The position numbers and the translations under genes are program-made. The notes beneath the pieces are model-generated. The model saw only the letters and a program-made list of their open reading frames with translations. It was not told the origin of the DNA and ran no database searches. From Tanypteryx hageni (taxonomy: Eukaryota; Arthropoda; Insecta; Odonata; Petaluridae), in contig CM054118.1 of NCBI GenBank assembly GCA_028673005.1, positions 6,660,410-6,724,409 on the forward strand: DNA of 64,000 bases, given 5' to 3'. Of this stretch, positions 12,089 through 24,234 are shown one piece after another. Every line of letters begins with the position of its first letter. Position 1 is the first letter of the stretch.

Positions 12089-13290
12089 GATGATACTGCT
12101 AAAGCTGATAAAAACTGTCTCCGATCAACCATAGGACAACAACACTTGTCTTTCCCGGCCCTACTTTCTATTGAGAATGAGAATGTGTGACAAATAACAT
12201 TTGAAGGTGTATTTGCTAAATTTGCAATGAGAAAATGTCGAAAAGTTAATTTTCGGTGTTAATTTCTCTCACCTTATAAAAAGAGATAGACATTTACATG
12301 ACTCTGCCTCTTCGCATATACTCTGTGACTATTATTGCTATATAAATATTCACGAAATTTTGTTTTGAAAACTTTCTCGTTGAATTTCAACGGGCACCTT
12401 CCTTCCTCTTTAATAATAATTAAATGATAAATGAATTTATATATTACTCATAATATTAGTAAATTTTCCCAGTGGTGCAGCATTTACTTATATTGGCTCT
12501 TTATAGCTTGAAAATCAGGGCGGATGAATTGCTCTTTGTGTTCTCAAAATTTCATTATTAAGCTTCCTCGAATCTAAAGCGTTTTAAAGATAGATAAATA
12601 ACTGTTCTTATTCTTATCGTCAAATTTTTCCTACGATACAAAATTGCTCAAGTTCTTCATTTAAATCATATTTATTGGAAAACTTTAAAATTTTTAACGA
12701 TATGTTTTCTTGCCAATCGTGTCATTGTTAAACCTCGAGATTCTTTTGTTGCCTTGATCATTATATTTTACATGCGTCAGGAATGCTTGCTTTGAATGCT
12801 TTAATACGAGAGAAGGAGAGAGAGGACAAAATTAAATGTTCCATAAATTAAAAATTATTTTGGGCGTATTCCGTATGTTTTTCTTTGTCATACAATTTGT
12901 ATTTGCACAAAACTATTTTCACTATCTGAAACACTCAACTATGGGAATTTTATATTTATTGCTTACTTTTTAGTGCATTTCAATTTTGTTTCATTAAATT
13001 TTATTTCAATTTTAACTTAGGTACTACTTAATTCACGGATACCCGTGCTTTCTGACGGGCAGTTACGCTAGTGAATGATAAAAAACAGCATAAACGCCAG
13101 TATTTAGGTGAAATTCGAAGAAATACGATCATAAGCAAAATTCTATGAAAACAATTAAAATTTCCATTCCTTTCTTTAGAGAATAGTACAAATCCCGCTT
13201 TGATATTATAATTTTAAGATAATTTACTATGCAAGAGAAAGTTACTCTACACAATGGATTTCAAACAGCCCATGTAATTTATATGGGAAG
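12083..13290. other. AT-rich spacer
   Basis: No open frames or repeats of note. Confidence 0.6.
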
Positions 13291-13291
13291 G

Positions 13292-13385
13292 TAAATTCCT
13301 GGAATCGAACTCGGGACTTTTAATCTTCGCAACATAAACTATTCTCGGAAGCTCGGCCTTGTTAGCAAGAGATTCCCACCAGGTG
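13292..13385 (-). mobile_element. tRNA-derived SINE fragment
   Basis: On the minus strand a perfect box B-like GAGTTCGATTCC (about 13321-13310) follows a sequence with tRNA-like spacing and ends AATTTACC. The anticodon arm does not fold cleanly, so a functional tRNA is unlikely. A short hairpin of CCCATGTA/TATATGGG type lies just to the left (13269-13287). Confidence 0.4.
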
Positions 13386-15944
13386 TCAGGAAAATCGGTA
13401 TAATGGTCCAAAGGTTAATAGGGGGGACAGACAGACACAACGAAAATACTCTCACCCTATTTCTATTCTGAAAAGTAAGCTAAATATACGGAGGCAGTAT
13501 AATAAGGAACGATTTCCAAAAATTATCTGATTTTACCTGATTGTCGTGAACTGATGTCTTCGACTGTTTTCTGAGTTTCCATTTATCTAAATGCGATGCA
13601 CTTGAAAAAAATACTTCGCCGACCATTGTTATGTTTATCTTTCATCCATGCCATTCTATTTATTTAATCACAATTATTTTCTTATCACAGCCATGTTGTT
13701 AAAGATGACCACCAACGCTGAAAAAAAAATTGATAATGATCCAAGTCCAACGATCAGATCCTGCCCCTAGTGATTTGCATCTCGATGAAAGCCACGAAAA
13801 TTGTCCAAAAACGTGATAAATATATTGGCAGTTCTTTTATTTCACAGCGAATGCATTTTAAATAAAAGCTAACGAAATTCTCGTAGACATTGCTAGCGAT
13901 CGCTTTCCGTCATCGTACTGGTATCTTGCAGCTCACCAAATTTGCCAATCTTCAATAACAGCCAGCATTTGCTTGCATGAAGAACCATCGCCTATGTGAT
14001 AGATTGCCAATTTATTTTTAGGAGTGGACCGTATTAGTATGAGCGATTACTATGATGTGTTGAAATAGCAATCTAAATCAGACGTTACTTAAGATATTTT
14101 GTGGTTTCTTCGAGGGGGATATAAATTTGAAAATATTTTTATGGATAAAACTTTCTAAGGCGAACCTTTTTACCACAATCGTAATGAAATATTACCTAAT
14201 ATCATTTATTTAATTTTAAGGGTTGCTTTTACTTCATAAAATCCTTGGGCATTTTAAGAACTAAGGGAACTGTGGTAGATAATTTACCGATTCCCTACCT
14301 AGCGAGATTATTAAACTTCAGAACGCGGCGAATATTTACATGAAGTCCATTTCATCCAAAATACGAGGAAATGAAATAAAATATTTGTTTAACTAAGCTG
14401 ATTATACTTCAAATTTGGTTGTTAATCGACAGTTCAATACGTTTTAATTTAAACCAAGGTTTTAAAATCCCACATTCGCCTGTCAACCGATAAATACTGT
14501 GGAATTTCAGTGACGAAAATCTATAGGAATGGGATTTTTTTCTATACCTACCAAAAAATGTGGGCTTAGTTGTCTATCGGAATACAACTTTTGTCCAGTT
14601 TCATCATCCTAACCAATAATAAGGAGTTAAGGATATACATTCCATTTCAGCAGTGTTAGCATTTTCCAACAAGCGACAAATAGAATAAACAAGAACATCT
14701 TAAGGGGTTAAGATCGCGTGACAAAAGAAGGAATTTCGGAGGAAAAGATAACGACTGCGAGGCAAGATTTCGGCCACGGTGGGACTGTCAAGGTCAGGTT
14801 ACACGTGCCGCTAAGTCATACGTTATCGGGAAGACCTCCTGGTCGAATTGGAATAAGAGAAAAATTAGTGCAGCATTGACGTCCAGCCGCGTCGTTCGGC
14901 GGACATGTAACGCAAGCGAAAGCAGTTGACTGTGGTTAGACCCACCGGCCAATGCGATAAGCGTCCTTCACGTTTACATATTCAACTCGAGCTACAACTC
15001 GCAGAGATTCAGATACTCCCCCATTTTAAAAATTATAACCTAAAACATTTTAATTGCTAGTCGCCATTTGTCACGAATTCTCGTGGGATATGCATACTCC
15101 TAATGCATTCGATGCAGTCGTGAAGAATTAGCTTTCATCGGAAGTGATGCTAAATAGTGGCGAAAAAACGTAAGAAACGTATTGAATTTCTTTGATTTTC
15201 CCCAATTCGAATACAATACGCGTGGACGGGAGCAGTATTAGGAGACGTCATAGTTAATAGTTATAAAGCTAATCGCTGAGAAGCCAGAAGCAGGACAAAT
15301 AAATTATTTTATATACAAAGCGTCAGTTCATTGGGAGGGTACCTATGTTGATTTGTATGGTGCTTATAGGAACGTCTGCGATATTATCATTAGCGCCTGA
15401 AGATAAAATATTTATTACGATAGTACAATGGAAAATCCTAAAACCCTATAGAGCGATTAAATAGTCCAAAAAGGGGGCAGGGGAAACGCCAACATTATAC
15501 TAGGTCGCAACTTCTAGATAATTATAGGTGACGCTATGGGAATAATGTTAACTCCCACCCATATCAAAAGACACAACCAAGATGATAAAATTCGTGACAT
15601 CACATCGAGTGCTGCTGAGGGCAGGGGAAATACACGATCGGGCTCGCGTAGTTTTTGGTTTTTTCAGGGAGACCATCGTTAAAACCATAAATGAAATCCA
15701 TTTTAATACTTGTAAAAATATTTGAAACTAAGGGGCTGCGAATATCCACTCCAAGCTCCCATCCCCAGAGATAAGTTCTCTTGCAATGCGGACGAATTAC
15801 ACGTAATAATCGACATTCATTCGACCCAATGAAAATCTGTTTTTGTTCATTTGTACCTCCACCCAATATCTTACGTATAGCGAGTCTATTGTCAGTTAAT
15901 TAGAAGCGCACCCCTAATTAAGATTTTTTGAAGGATTATTAGGG
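13386..15944. other. spacer, partly GC-richer near 14,700-14,990
   Basis: No supported gene. 14,700-14,990 has more CpG than its surroundings but no open frame. The 88-codon minus frame at 15600-15866 shows no domain. Confidence 0.5.
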
Positions 15945-15952
15945 ATGCCGAA

Positions 15953-16036
15953 ATGCAGACTTCTCGCGGCATTGATGAACTTTCCGTCCTCGGCTTATTC
16001 CGCAGTCCTCACAGCCATAGACTCCAGGATGAGGAG
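15953..16036 (+). CDS. possible small first coding exon
   Basis: An ATG with a purine at -3 opens 28 codons (beginning MQTSRGIDELSVLG) that end exactly at GAG followed by GTAAGC, a strong splice donor, leaving a phase 0 intron. The segment is GC- and CpG-richer than its AT-rich flanks. There is no homology I recognise, no visible acceptor partner and no second exon. Matches to MAG/GTAAG are expected by chance several times in a window this size, so this is only a candidate. Confidence 0.2.
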
Positions 16037-16420
16037 GTAAGCACTCAGTCAGGCAGCATTTAGGGCACTGAGGTGTGTTTTAGAGGGGAAGGAAAAAAGA
16101 GGGGGAGATAAAAGTAAAGGGATGCGTGTGTTGGTATACGACAGCCGCAAACTTTCTAGGAAATTTTAGGTAACAGAAGAACCTTTTATCGTGAAGGTTG
16201 ACGGTAAATATTTCCTCTTGAAACACCTTGGATATTAAACAAGTAATACTGGAAAGAACTAATCTGCCTACTTTCCTTTCAATACAATTTTAATATATCA
16301 CAATTAGGGGTGTACACAGGTTTTTCGTGACAGAGAAGTGCTTTTCGTCTAATTCGCCGTAGAATAATCGTACAGTAATGTATTTGCTTTGAAATCAGAA
16401 AATTATTTTTCCTCATATTG

Positions 16421-17262
16421 TGGTAGCCCTGCTTTTTTGATCCGTTCTAAACATATTCATCTCGTTTTGTCATTCTATACTCGCCATACAAACGAAATTT
16501 CTTTGAAATCCGTTCAGCCAAAACCTTCCAAATTCATAGTTACAGAAACATTCTAACCTTGATATTATGGTAGTCCTGTTTAGTCGACCCAGTTGAAATA
16601 CGACATTTTGGTTATTTATTTATATGAAGATTATATGCACTACATTTTGTTAAAATCCATTCGGTCAGTTCTCTAGAAATACGTGTAAAAATATTATTTA
16701 ACTTTTTACTGTGGTAGTCCTGCTCTTTAGCTCCGCTTTTAACATTTTCATTTCATTATGGTATGTCTTAAAAATCTTATATAAAAAATTTAATTGAAAT
16801 TCGTTCAGCCAATTCCTTCAAATCCTTATAACTTACAGAGTTTAATTTGTAATTGTGGCACCCCTGTTTGGCTGATTCGGTTAAAATATGCTAATATGGT
16901 TTTTTATGTATTTGTATATTATGAGTATTAAATTTGGTTAAATTTGGTTGAAATTTATTTGAACAGTTGTTATTGTTAAAATAATTTTTTAATCCCTTTT
17001 ATTGTGGCAGCCCTGCTTTCTATATCTATATTAAACATCTTGATTTTGTTATTTTATCTTGCACGCCTACTTCATACAAAATTTGTTGAAATCGGTTTAG
17101 CTAATTCTTTCCAAATTCATAATGACCGAAAAGATTACTTTGCAATTGTGGCACCCCTGCTTAGTCGATCCGGTCCAAATATGTCATTTTGCTCAATAAT
17201 TTATGTGAGAATTCTATGTGTCAAATTTAATTGAAATCGGTTCATACATGAAGAAGATGTTA
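16421..17262. repeat. alternating A/B satellite, three ~291 bp dimers
   Basis: Six ~145 bp units start with TGTGGYAG-CCTG at 16421, 16568, 16712, 16856, 17005 and 17149. Units 1, 3 and 5 share TAAACAT-TTCATTTCGTT and GAAATCNGTTCAGCCAATTC. Units 2, 4 and 6 share GTCGAYCCGGT, AAATATG-CATTTTGGT and GAATTATATG. Odd units resemble odd units more than their neighbours, so the array is a dimeric higher-order repeat. The conserved GAAATCGGTTCAG box resembles 3' ends of some insect mobile elements, so it may be part of one. Confidence 0.9.
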
Positions 17263-17345
17263 GGGACACACACACACACACAAACACGGACACCAGGCGA
17301 TCTCATAAGACTACTTTCCAGTTTTTGGAAACTAGGCTAAAAATG
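17263..17345. repeat. (CA)n and unique tail ending the array
   Basis: A (CA)n run at about 17266-17282 follows the last B unit, then ACCAGGCGATCTCATAAG and a GGAAACTAGGCTAAAAA end. A microsatellite plus tail at one side of the array suggests the 3' end of a retroposed or otherwise mobile unit. Confidence 0.5.
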
Positions 17346-18690
17346 GAAAAATCAGCGAATTGAGATGATTTAACAATTTACTCAATTGCTGAAATAACAA
17401 TTTCAAATTAGCGAAATACATCCCTCCGATATCCAGGAAAAAGTTGCGAAAAGTAGGTATGTTTTTCGGATACAAAGCAGCCGTCGTCAGTGGCGATTCA
17501 TCCACCATCTATCATTACTTACTTAACCAAACCATTGAGTTGAGCTTTGCATAAATGTGGTCTGAAAAAATGGAAGCAAAATTTTGTAATTAAAACTTAT
17601 TTTCAGGCAATATCATTTACCAAATAATCAAAATGATCTTTATTCACATAACTCTTTGGGAGAATAATTGTTTTATAGGAGGCCATTTTACACTTTTCTT
17701 TAAATAAATTGTTAAGAAACAGTACCATATGTAAGCAGAAGTATCTTAAGCAGTCGTCTCAGATATTTTTTTCTGTTTGTAGTATTATTTATATTAAACA
17801 TGTGATGGTTTCTGATGCAGGAAGACCGTATGTTGTAGAGAAGAATCAGTAAGTGCCTGGACGCTAAAGTTAAAAAAATGAATGACAAGTACAAAGAGAC
17901 GTCGATTCTCACATTGTAAAGGAAAGTAAATCATAATTGCTCCGAGAATCAGAATGTTAATGTCATGATTTGTCCGATTTGCCGTCAAGATTGTGTTTCC
18001 CACATCATAAGACAGCTACCCTAATTATTACGCCATCTTTCATCCATAATACTAGGGGATCCGCTGGATGCTTGGCATCGCTCAGGCCACTTAGGGCTGG
18101 TGGGGGGAATCACATATTCATTATTACTATCGTCTTCATAGTTCTCCTGCACTTCATACAGTGGGTATGTAAAATTTGAATAGAATTGAAAGCCTCAACA
18201 GTAAAATATGTATGTGAGAAATGGAAATCCAAGAATCGCAACAAATACGGAACTAAAGGCAAATGAACCTGAGCCTTGTCTCCTCGTTGAGACAGCAGTT
18301 ATAATAGAACAAACAAACAAAGATCAAGTAAACATAGTGCAAAGGAATTCAACAGAAGAGACCGCGCCATCGCAAATTGCGTGCCTCTGGGAGGCTTCCT
18401 GTACATTTTAGAGATTTTTTTGGCGTTTTCTTTACCGTATGTTTTCTGTATGCCCACTAAATTTTGTTTTGATTGGATAAGATTAAAAAATTTGCGCAAT
18501 ACGCGAACGCAAATTGCGCAGGAACTATAAGGGTGGTGTCTTAGGAAAACTACAAGCAGTCGACTCTAAGTTATTTGAACACGAAGTTTGGTGAAAATAA
18601 AAAAAAACCGAGCCAGCAGTTATCGTAGAGCAGACAAAAAGTATTCTTATGCTTCGAGAATTTTATTTGAATTTCACAGGCTACTAACTA
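17346..18690. other. AT-rich spacer
   Basis: No supported gene. The 66-69 codon frames at 17712-18411 have no recognisable features. Confidence 0.5.
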
Positions 18691-18945
18691 GAAACTGATG
18701 ACAATATCAGAGATTCGGATTTTATTGTAAACGTTTACATACTATGCGCTATATAAACTTTTTATTGTTCATGAATTAAACGCGTTAAAAATGATTTGTT
18801 TTACAAAATTTATTGGCCATCATAAGGGGTTTGCCGCCGAAACTGTTAAACTCAAGGGGTTTGCGACGGTAAAAGGTGTTCGCGACGAGAAATCGATTAG
18901 CTCAAGGGGTTCGCCAAGTGAAAAAGGTTGGGAACCGCTTCACTA
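18691..18945 (+). mobile_element. hAT-like element 3' part, family 2
   Basis: The right end carries GGTTGGGAACCGCTTCACTA, a hAT-style terminal sequence, preceded by several AAGGGGTTYGC(C/G)A repeats. The body (18691-18860) matches 56952-57118, sharing GATTTTATTGTAAACG and AACGCGTT. It is a degraded non-autonomous copy, and its left end is not determined. Confidence 0.5.
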
Positions 18946-19642
18946 GGGGGACACCGAAGAAATGAAATATAATTTTCATGGAAAAGAGAATCCTGATCCG
19001 TTTCAAATTAGCTTAACAGTTGGTTTGATATCAGAAGAAACGAGTATTTATCAAAATTTTGGTATTGTGTAATTCTGTAACAATAGAAACGAGTTTTTTA
19101 TGTTTATAAAAACACTCATTAGGACGATGTGTTCAATAAATATTTAAAAAAGATTTATCAACATTTTTTACATATTAGAAAATGAAATGGTCCCCGCCAA
19201 TATTTGAAGGGTGTAAGTTAATATTTTCATTATTTGTGTATAGCAGTAATTTTTTCCTTTCCAGCCTTTTTATTTATATGGTACCCTCGGGGACATTTTA
19301 TAGTGACTCTTGTTCTATTTGAATGTATTTTATAGAGTAACTTACGGGTTATATTATAAATTGAGAGAGGAAATTTGGGTCCCAATCGATGCTTACTACA
19401 TTTAATGTTATACAAATGTAAGATAACTAAAGCCTATAAAAAATCGGATGATCTAATTAGCCCATGCTGCTCAAATTCACAATTAGGCGATACATTTATG
19501 TGAGGATCGCACATACTAAATCTACGTGTAAAAGTTTGATCGGTTCAACCGATGAAATTTGGGACATATGAACAGACTGACAAACGAGGAATTCATGAAA
19601 AAGGCGTTCTAATACTGGTACTACGAGAACTCCTAAAAAACA
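18946..19642. other. AT-rich spacer
   Basis: No supported gene. 19,440-19,600 contains AAAAGTTTGATCGGTTCAAC, reminiscent of LINE 3' ends, but nothing more. Confidence 0.45.
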
Positions 19643-19650
19643 TTACCTAC

Positions 19651-20635
19651 TAGGGTTACCATCTCTCCAGGAATTAACCCACCGTAGATACATCTCTCCA
19701 GGAATCTGGTAGAACTTATCCGAGAGCCCAAAATCTTCGTAATGATGTAATTTTCAGCTTTACTAATCTTTTTACCTTATATTATGTTGAGATTTTGCTA
19801 GAATCATTTCCTTTAATTCCAATGAAACTATACTTAATGCATACATATACTCTTTATACAGAATCATGTTGATTACTACCTCTGACGCGCCACCGAAGGG
19901 TCGTCTGATTTTTATTACAATTTAAACCAATCTAGAAACATTCATCATTGCTTTAGATTTCTTTTCAAAAGTAAATGGAGTTGGCGGAGATTTAAAGAAA
20001 ATTGTAACGTTTGTGCTGTCAGTTCCAGTATCCAACGCAGCCTGCGAACGTGTGTTCAAGGTCATTAATGAATTGTTGTGTAAAGGTAAAAAAAAATTAA
20101 GTGTGGACCATGTCAATGCGGAAATTGATGTATGCACCAATTTTAATTACTCACGTAAAGATTTCCATGCTTTATACTATCAAAACCAGATCTTTTGGAG
20201 ATTGCTCGAAGTAGTTCAAAATACTAATTCAAATTACACAAATGATGCATGGCTTTTGAAATAATGTTATTCTTCAGGATTTATTATTATAATTTATAGA
20301 ATAATATTAAAACAAAGTTAAGGTTAAATATTCATATGTTTTCTAATAAATAAAGCAAGTTTTATTGTACTCATTACCTTTTTTTAACCTACTGACAATC
20401 TCGCAATTAACTACTCATATCTTCCAGAATCAGCAATTTACAAGGTGGCAACTCGAACTTTAACAATAAAATATAGATTAAATATCATTATGTTTCCTAA
20501 TAAGCAAATAAAGCAAGTTTCATTACTAACTTGTTGTTGTTCGACCTAGATAAAATTCTCCCGGATTCTCCCGGAATTTGTTACTCATGAAGTGGAAATC
20601 TCCCCGAATCAACTACTCATAAGGTGGCAACCCGA
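19651..20635 (+). mobile_element. hAT transposon relic with TIRs and target duplication
   Basis: The left end TAGGGTTACCATCTC and the right end (reverse complement TCGGGTTGCCACCTT) form imperfect TIRs. They are flanked by 8 bp direct repeats TTACCTAC (19643-19650) and GTACCTAC (20636-20643), 7/8 identical, as hAT superfamily insertions give. The 985 bp body holds only the C-terminal transposase domain (19926-20264). Its 3' part contains a diverged internal duplication: 20310-20375 and 20460-20545 share TTAAATAT and AATAAAGCAAGTTT. It is an internally deleted, non-autonomous copy. Confidence 0.8.
19926..20264 (+). pseudogene. hAT transposase C-terminal dimerisation domain
   Basis: The frame after a TAA at 19923 encodes 112 residues ending at TAA 20262-20264. 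It carries the hAT dimerisation signature (VPVSNAACERVFKVIN, with the SNAACERVF core), a K-rich loop, then KLSVDHVNAEI. In complete hAT transposases this domain closes a roughly 600-residue protein that dimerises and cuts and pastes the element. The DDE catalytic core and BED zinc finger are missing here. It lies inside the TIR-bounded element 19651-20635 and is followed by AATAAA-like signals near 20345. The domain is intact but the gene is not functional. Confidence 0.8.
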
Positions 20636-20809
20636 GTACCTACATTCCTGTTTCTACCAGAAAATTTTTGAGACGTCGTTTGTGTGAATAAAAAATATTA
20701 TATGTAATTGTAAAAATTTCAGAAATCACACAAGAATTACAAAGGAGAAAAATGAACTTCAACCGACTTAAATCCGCACCTCTGAGAAAATAACAAAAAA
20801 ATAATTTAA

Positions 20810-21840
20810 TAACAGCGGTAGAATAAGTAACGCTGGGGTAGATTGTATTTTAAATCTAGAGAAGCAACTACCAAAGCCTAGACTGATAAATCAAGATGGA
20901 ATCATTATAGTCGATGGAAACTTTAACTTACCCTCAATTGATTGGGAAAATCTGTTTTGAATCTAGAGGTAAAGAACGCGAATCATGTGAGGCATTAATC
21001 GAAACACTCTGCGAGCACTCTCTCCTTCAATTAGTCAGAAAGCCAACGCGATCGGGAAATATATTAGATTTATTAGCAACTAACGTCCCAGAAAGAATAA
21101 ACAAAGTCACCATTGAAGATGGGATAAGTGATCATCAGGCCGTATATGCAGAGTGTAAGTTGAAAATCGATAGGCACCTAAGCCTGAAAGAAAGTTTTAT
21201 ATATTTGCTAAGGGAAACTTTTAAAACTTCAGGTCGCGCCTGCGTGAAATACTTACTACTTGGCTTCCCTGATATGATCGAACGATCATGGTGCTCAGGG
21301 GTCATGGATATTATTCAAGGATATAATGCTAGAGAGCCTCGATAAGTATATTCCAATTGAATTGAAGGTCGTCAATAAAGAGCCACGTTGATACAATAAA
21401 CAAGTTAGGAGTGCGCTTAGGCGTCAGAGAATAAACCACGCGAAAATAAAAAAATATGCAGTCTACATTATCCGACGAGTATAGAGCAACTAAAGTTCAG
21501 ACGTATAAGGAATCCCGCGCTAAAGCAAGAAATACTATGCGCGAGGCTTTTATTAATTTCAGGAATAAGGTATTAAATAATTATTTGAAGGACCACCCTA
21601 AAGCGTTTTGGTCCTATGTGAGAGAAGTCCAAGGTAGAGGCTCTACCATACCTTCCCTGCGGATGCCGTTATTCATGATAGCGTAGAGAAAGTCAACCTG
21701 TTAAACGGTCATTTTGTAAAAGAATTTACAGCCGTCAGCGACCATTGCGTACATTATACACACGCTATAAGGAGGGACCTGATGGACGATATAGTATTTT
21801 CTGAGGTGGGAATAGCAAGACAATTAACTTCCATCAGACG
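20810..21840 (+). pseudogene. CR1/Jockey-type LINE: APE endonuclease end and linker
   Basis: 5'-truncated non-LTR retrotransposon. Around 20901 the frame reads IIVDGNFNLPSIDWENLF, the GDFN-type endonuclease motif, then breaks. The next frame (20914-21345) carries NILDLLATNVPERI and GISDHQAV, the SDH active-site motif of apurinic-type endonucleases. 21456-21690 encodes the usual linker (AFINFRNKV, HPKAFWSYVREVQ), and another frame continues to DIVFSEVGIARQLTSI at about 21840. There the element is interrupted by an inverted relative and resumes at 23489. Frameshifts and stops make it dead. The exact clade (CR1, L2-like, Jockey) is not settled by eye. Confidence 0.8.
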
Positions 21841-23484
21841 TCTACATCTGCCCCTGCAATTCACCAAAATGGTAGGTGGCAGGGGGTGCAATGCACCAAA
21901 ACCTACCTAAAGATTGTTTATCGCAGGTTGAAATTTTCTATTGTGATCTCGTATTGTCCTCGGAAAGAACGAGCCTAGATAACGCTCCGTCCTACAATCC
22001 ATCTCACGTATTTTATCATCACTGTCGTTTCTACCTATATACGCTGGTGCCTCAATTACTCCTACAACCTCCTCGTTTAGACATTCCGATCTGTATTTCT
22101 CCGGAAGCCGCAACCTTGAGTTCAATCTACGATCCTCCAGTGGTACCCAGTTCAAATCCCTCAATAATGAGGTGACGCTTTCCTTATGTTCATACTTTTG
22201 TTTTACGAATCTGGCTGCTCTGCGCTGCACTCTTTCTAATTGAATTATATGTTCCTTCTCGTACGGATCCCATACGCATTAGGCGTATTCCACTTGTGGT
22301 CTAACCAGTGATAAGGAACATGTTTCACGTACCTTTTCTTTAGTGTACCGTACTATTCTACCTATAAAGCCAGTTTCTTGTTGGCCGCGCCTCTAACTCG
22401 ACGAATGTGCATGTCCCACGAAAGATCTTGACAAATGGTTACTCCTAAATATTTTACAAACTCGCCTGCCTGAATATTTATTCCATCTATTTTATACTCG
22501 AAACCTACGTCTATGTTCTTACTTTTCCAGAACGTAACTGCGGCACATTTAGTGTAATGAATGTCAATTTGCCATTCTTTGCACCACGTTGAAATGGCTC
22601 TTAAGTCTTCACGCAACGACTGATGGTCCTCCTGGTTTTTTATTTCTTTACATAATATAATATTATATATATATAATTTTACTACGAACTATCGAGAAGA
22701 TATCATTCACATAAATTAAGAAAAGTAGAGGGCCCAATACACTTCTCTGAGGAACACCCGACGCAATTTTAACAGGGGACGAATATTTCCCATCGATTAC
22801 AACTGTCTGTTCTCTATTCGAGAGGACGTCTCTCACCCAACTGACAACTTTCGGATTGATACCATATTGTCCTAACTTATCAATTAATTTCTTATGAGTT
22901 ACTTTATCAAACGCCTTCCTAAAGTCAATAAATATGGCGTCGACCTGAGTATTTTTCTCTCCGCATCGCAACAAATCATCCACGAACAGGCCGAGCTACG
23001 TTTCGCATGATCTACCTCTCCGGAATCCGTGCTGGCATCCGCTAAGCAATGAGTGGATATCTAAATAGCGCATTACAGAACTAAAGATTATGTGCTCAAG
23101 TATCTTGCACGATAATGAAGTTAAGGAAATTAGCCTATAATTTTTGGGGTTCTCTTTGACGCCGCCCTTATGGATGGGCGTAAGTTGTCCCACCTTTCAT
23201 TCTTTAGGAACGACACCTTCCGTAATGGATTTCTCGAATATATAATTTTCAAATACGGCGCGATTTCACAAGTTATCTCTTTCAATACTCGCGCGGGTGT
23301 TTCCTCCGGCCCAGGAGATTTATTTGGTTTAACTGAATGAAGTTGGAGCGCGATACCATTGTCGGAAAATGTCGAATCTTCCATGCATAGGAATAGGGGT
23401 TTCACATTCATCGTCATTAGGAATAAAAGCTCTCTGAAAGTGTTGATTGCTTTCTCCGCACTATCGTGAACTACATTTTCCGTT
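21841..23484 (-). pseudogene. inverted CR1/Jockey-type LINE copy: RT and C-terminus
   Basis: Read on the minus strand from 23484: the linker end, KPNKSPGPEE (finger motif), YRLISLTSLSCKILEH, CQHGFRRGRSCET, then RT motif A DAIFIDFRKAFDKV and motif B GVPQRSVLGPLLFLIY near 22770. The FADD motif C is missing. In its place is an AT-dinucleotide run at about 22655-22680. The thumb (KYLGVTICQDLSWDMHI) and C-terminal tail (QRRAARFVKQKYEHKESVTS) follow. After the last stop, a short 3' UTR ends in CAGATGTAGACG, like the ATG-TAG-rich tails of CR1/L2-type elements. It is a close relative of the plus-strand element it splits. Confidence 0.85.
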
Positions 23485-23488
23485 ACCG

Positions 23489-24234
23489 GCCCGAAGAAAT
23501 TACTGCTCGCGTTTTAAAAGAATTAGCTGAAGAAATAACACCTTTTTCGGATAATATTCGAGAAATCCATTTCCCTCGGAGAGGTCCCTTAAGACTGGAA
23601 GTTAGCGCACGTGACCCCAATTCATAAGGGCGGTGACAAGGAGAACCTAGAAAATTACAGACATATTTCCTTAACTTCGATATCGTGTAAGATCTCGAGC
23701 ATATGCTCGTTAGCAACATAATGCGATTTCTTGTTAGTAATTCATTGTTAGATGATTGTCAACACGGCTTCAGGAAAGGTATATTTTGTGATACTCAGCT
23801 AGGAGTTTTTGCCCATTGTATACTGAGAAGCGGAGAAAATAATAGGCAGGTCGATGCCATCTACTTAGATTTTAGGAAAGCCTTTGATAGGGTACCTCAC
23901 AGGAAGTTAATAACGAAATTAGAAACCTTTGGCGTTAATTCTAAAATTGTTAGTTGCATCCGTGAATTAAATCAAATGAAGCAGAAGGTTGTTATAGATG
24001 GGAAATCTTCGAACTTAGTGGAGGTGGTCTCTGGCGTTCCGCAGGGTAGTGTAAATGGTCCGTTATTATTTCTAATTTATATAAACGATATCAGCTCAGT
24101 AGTCAGAAGTTAAATTAAACTTTTCGCGGATGACACCGTCATTTATAGAGAGATAAGGAATCCGGAAGAACACCAATGTCTCCAAAATGATCTAGAAGCT
24201 ATTTCTGCATGTTGTAAGGAATGTCAGTTAGATG
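23489..24234 (+). pseudogene. CR1/Jockey-type LINE: RT domain, resumed plus copy
   Basis: This is the continuation of the element at 20810-21840. It has EEITARVLKELAEEIT, CQHGFRKG, RT motif A (AIYLDFRKAFDRVPH, about 23855-23900), motif B (GVPQGSVNGPLLFLIY, about 24035-24080), then an in-frame TAA at 24111-24113 followed in the same frame by the catalytic FADDTVIY. The frame ends abruptly at CCKECQLDG near 24234, where an R2-type element abuts. Earlier breaks near 23600-23690 show it is dead. The linker-to-finger junction lacks only about ten residues relative to the minus-strand copy, which supports interruption of one original element. Confidence 0.85.

Noticed and set aside
11903..12190. 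Frames rich in Ile/Tyr around the TA repeat
   Set aside because: They result from translation of the TA repeat.
13292..13385. Functional tRNA gene on the minus strand
   Set aside because: Box B is good, but no complete cloverleaf with matched acceptor and anticodon stems could be built.
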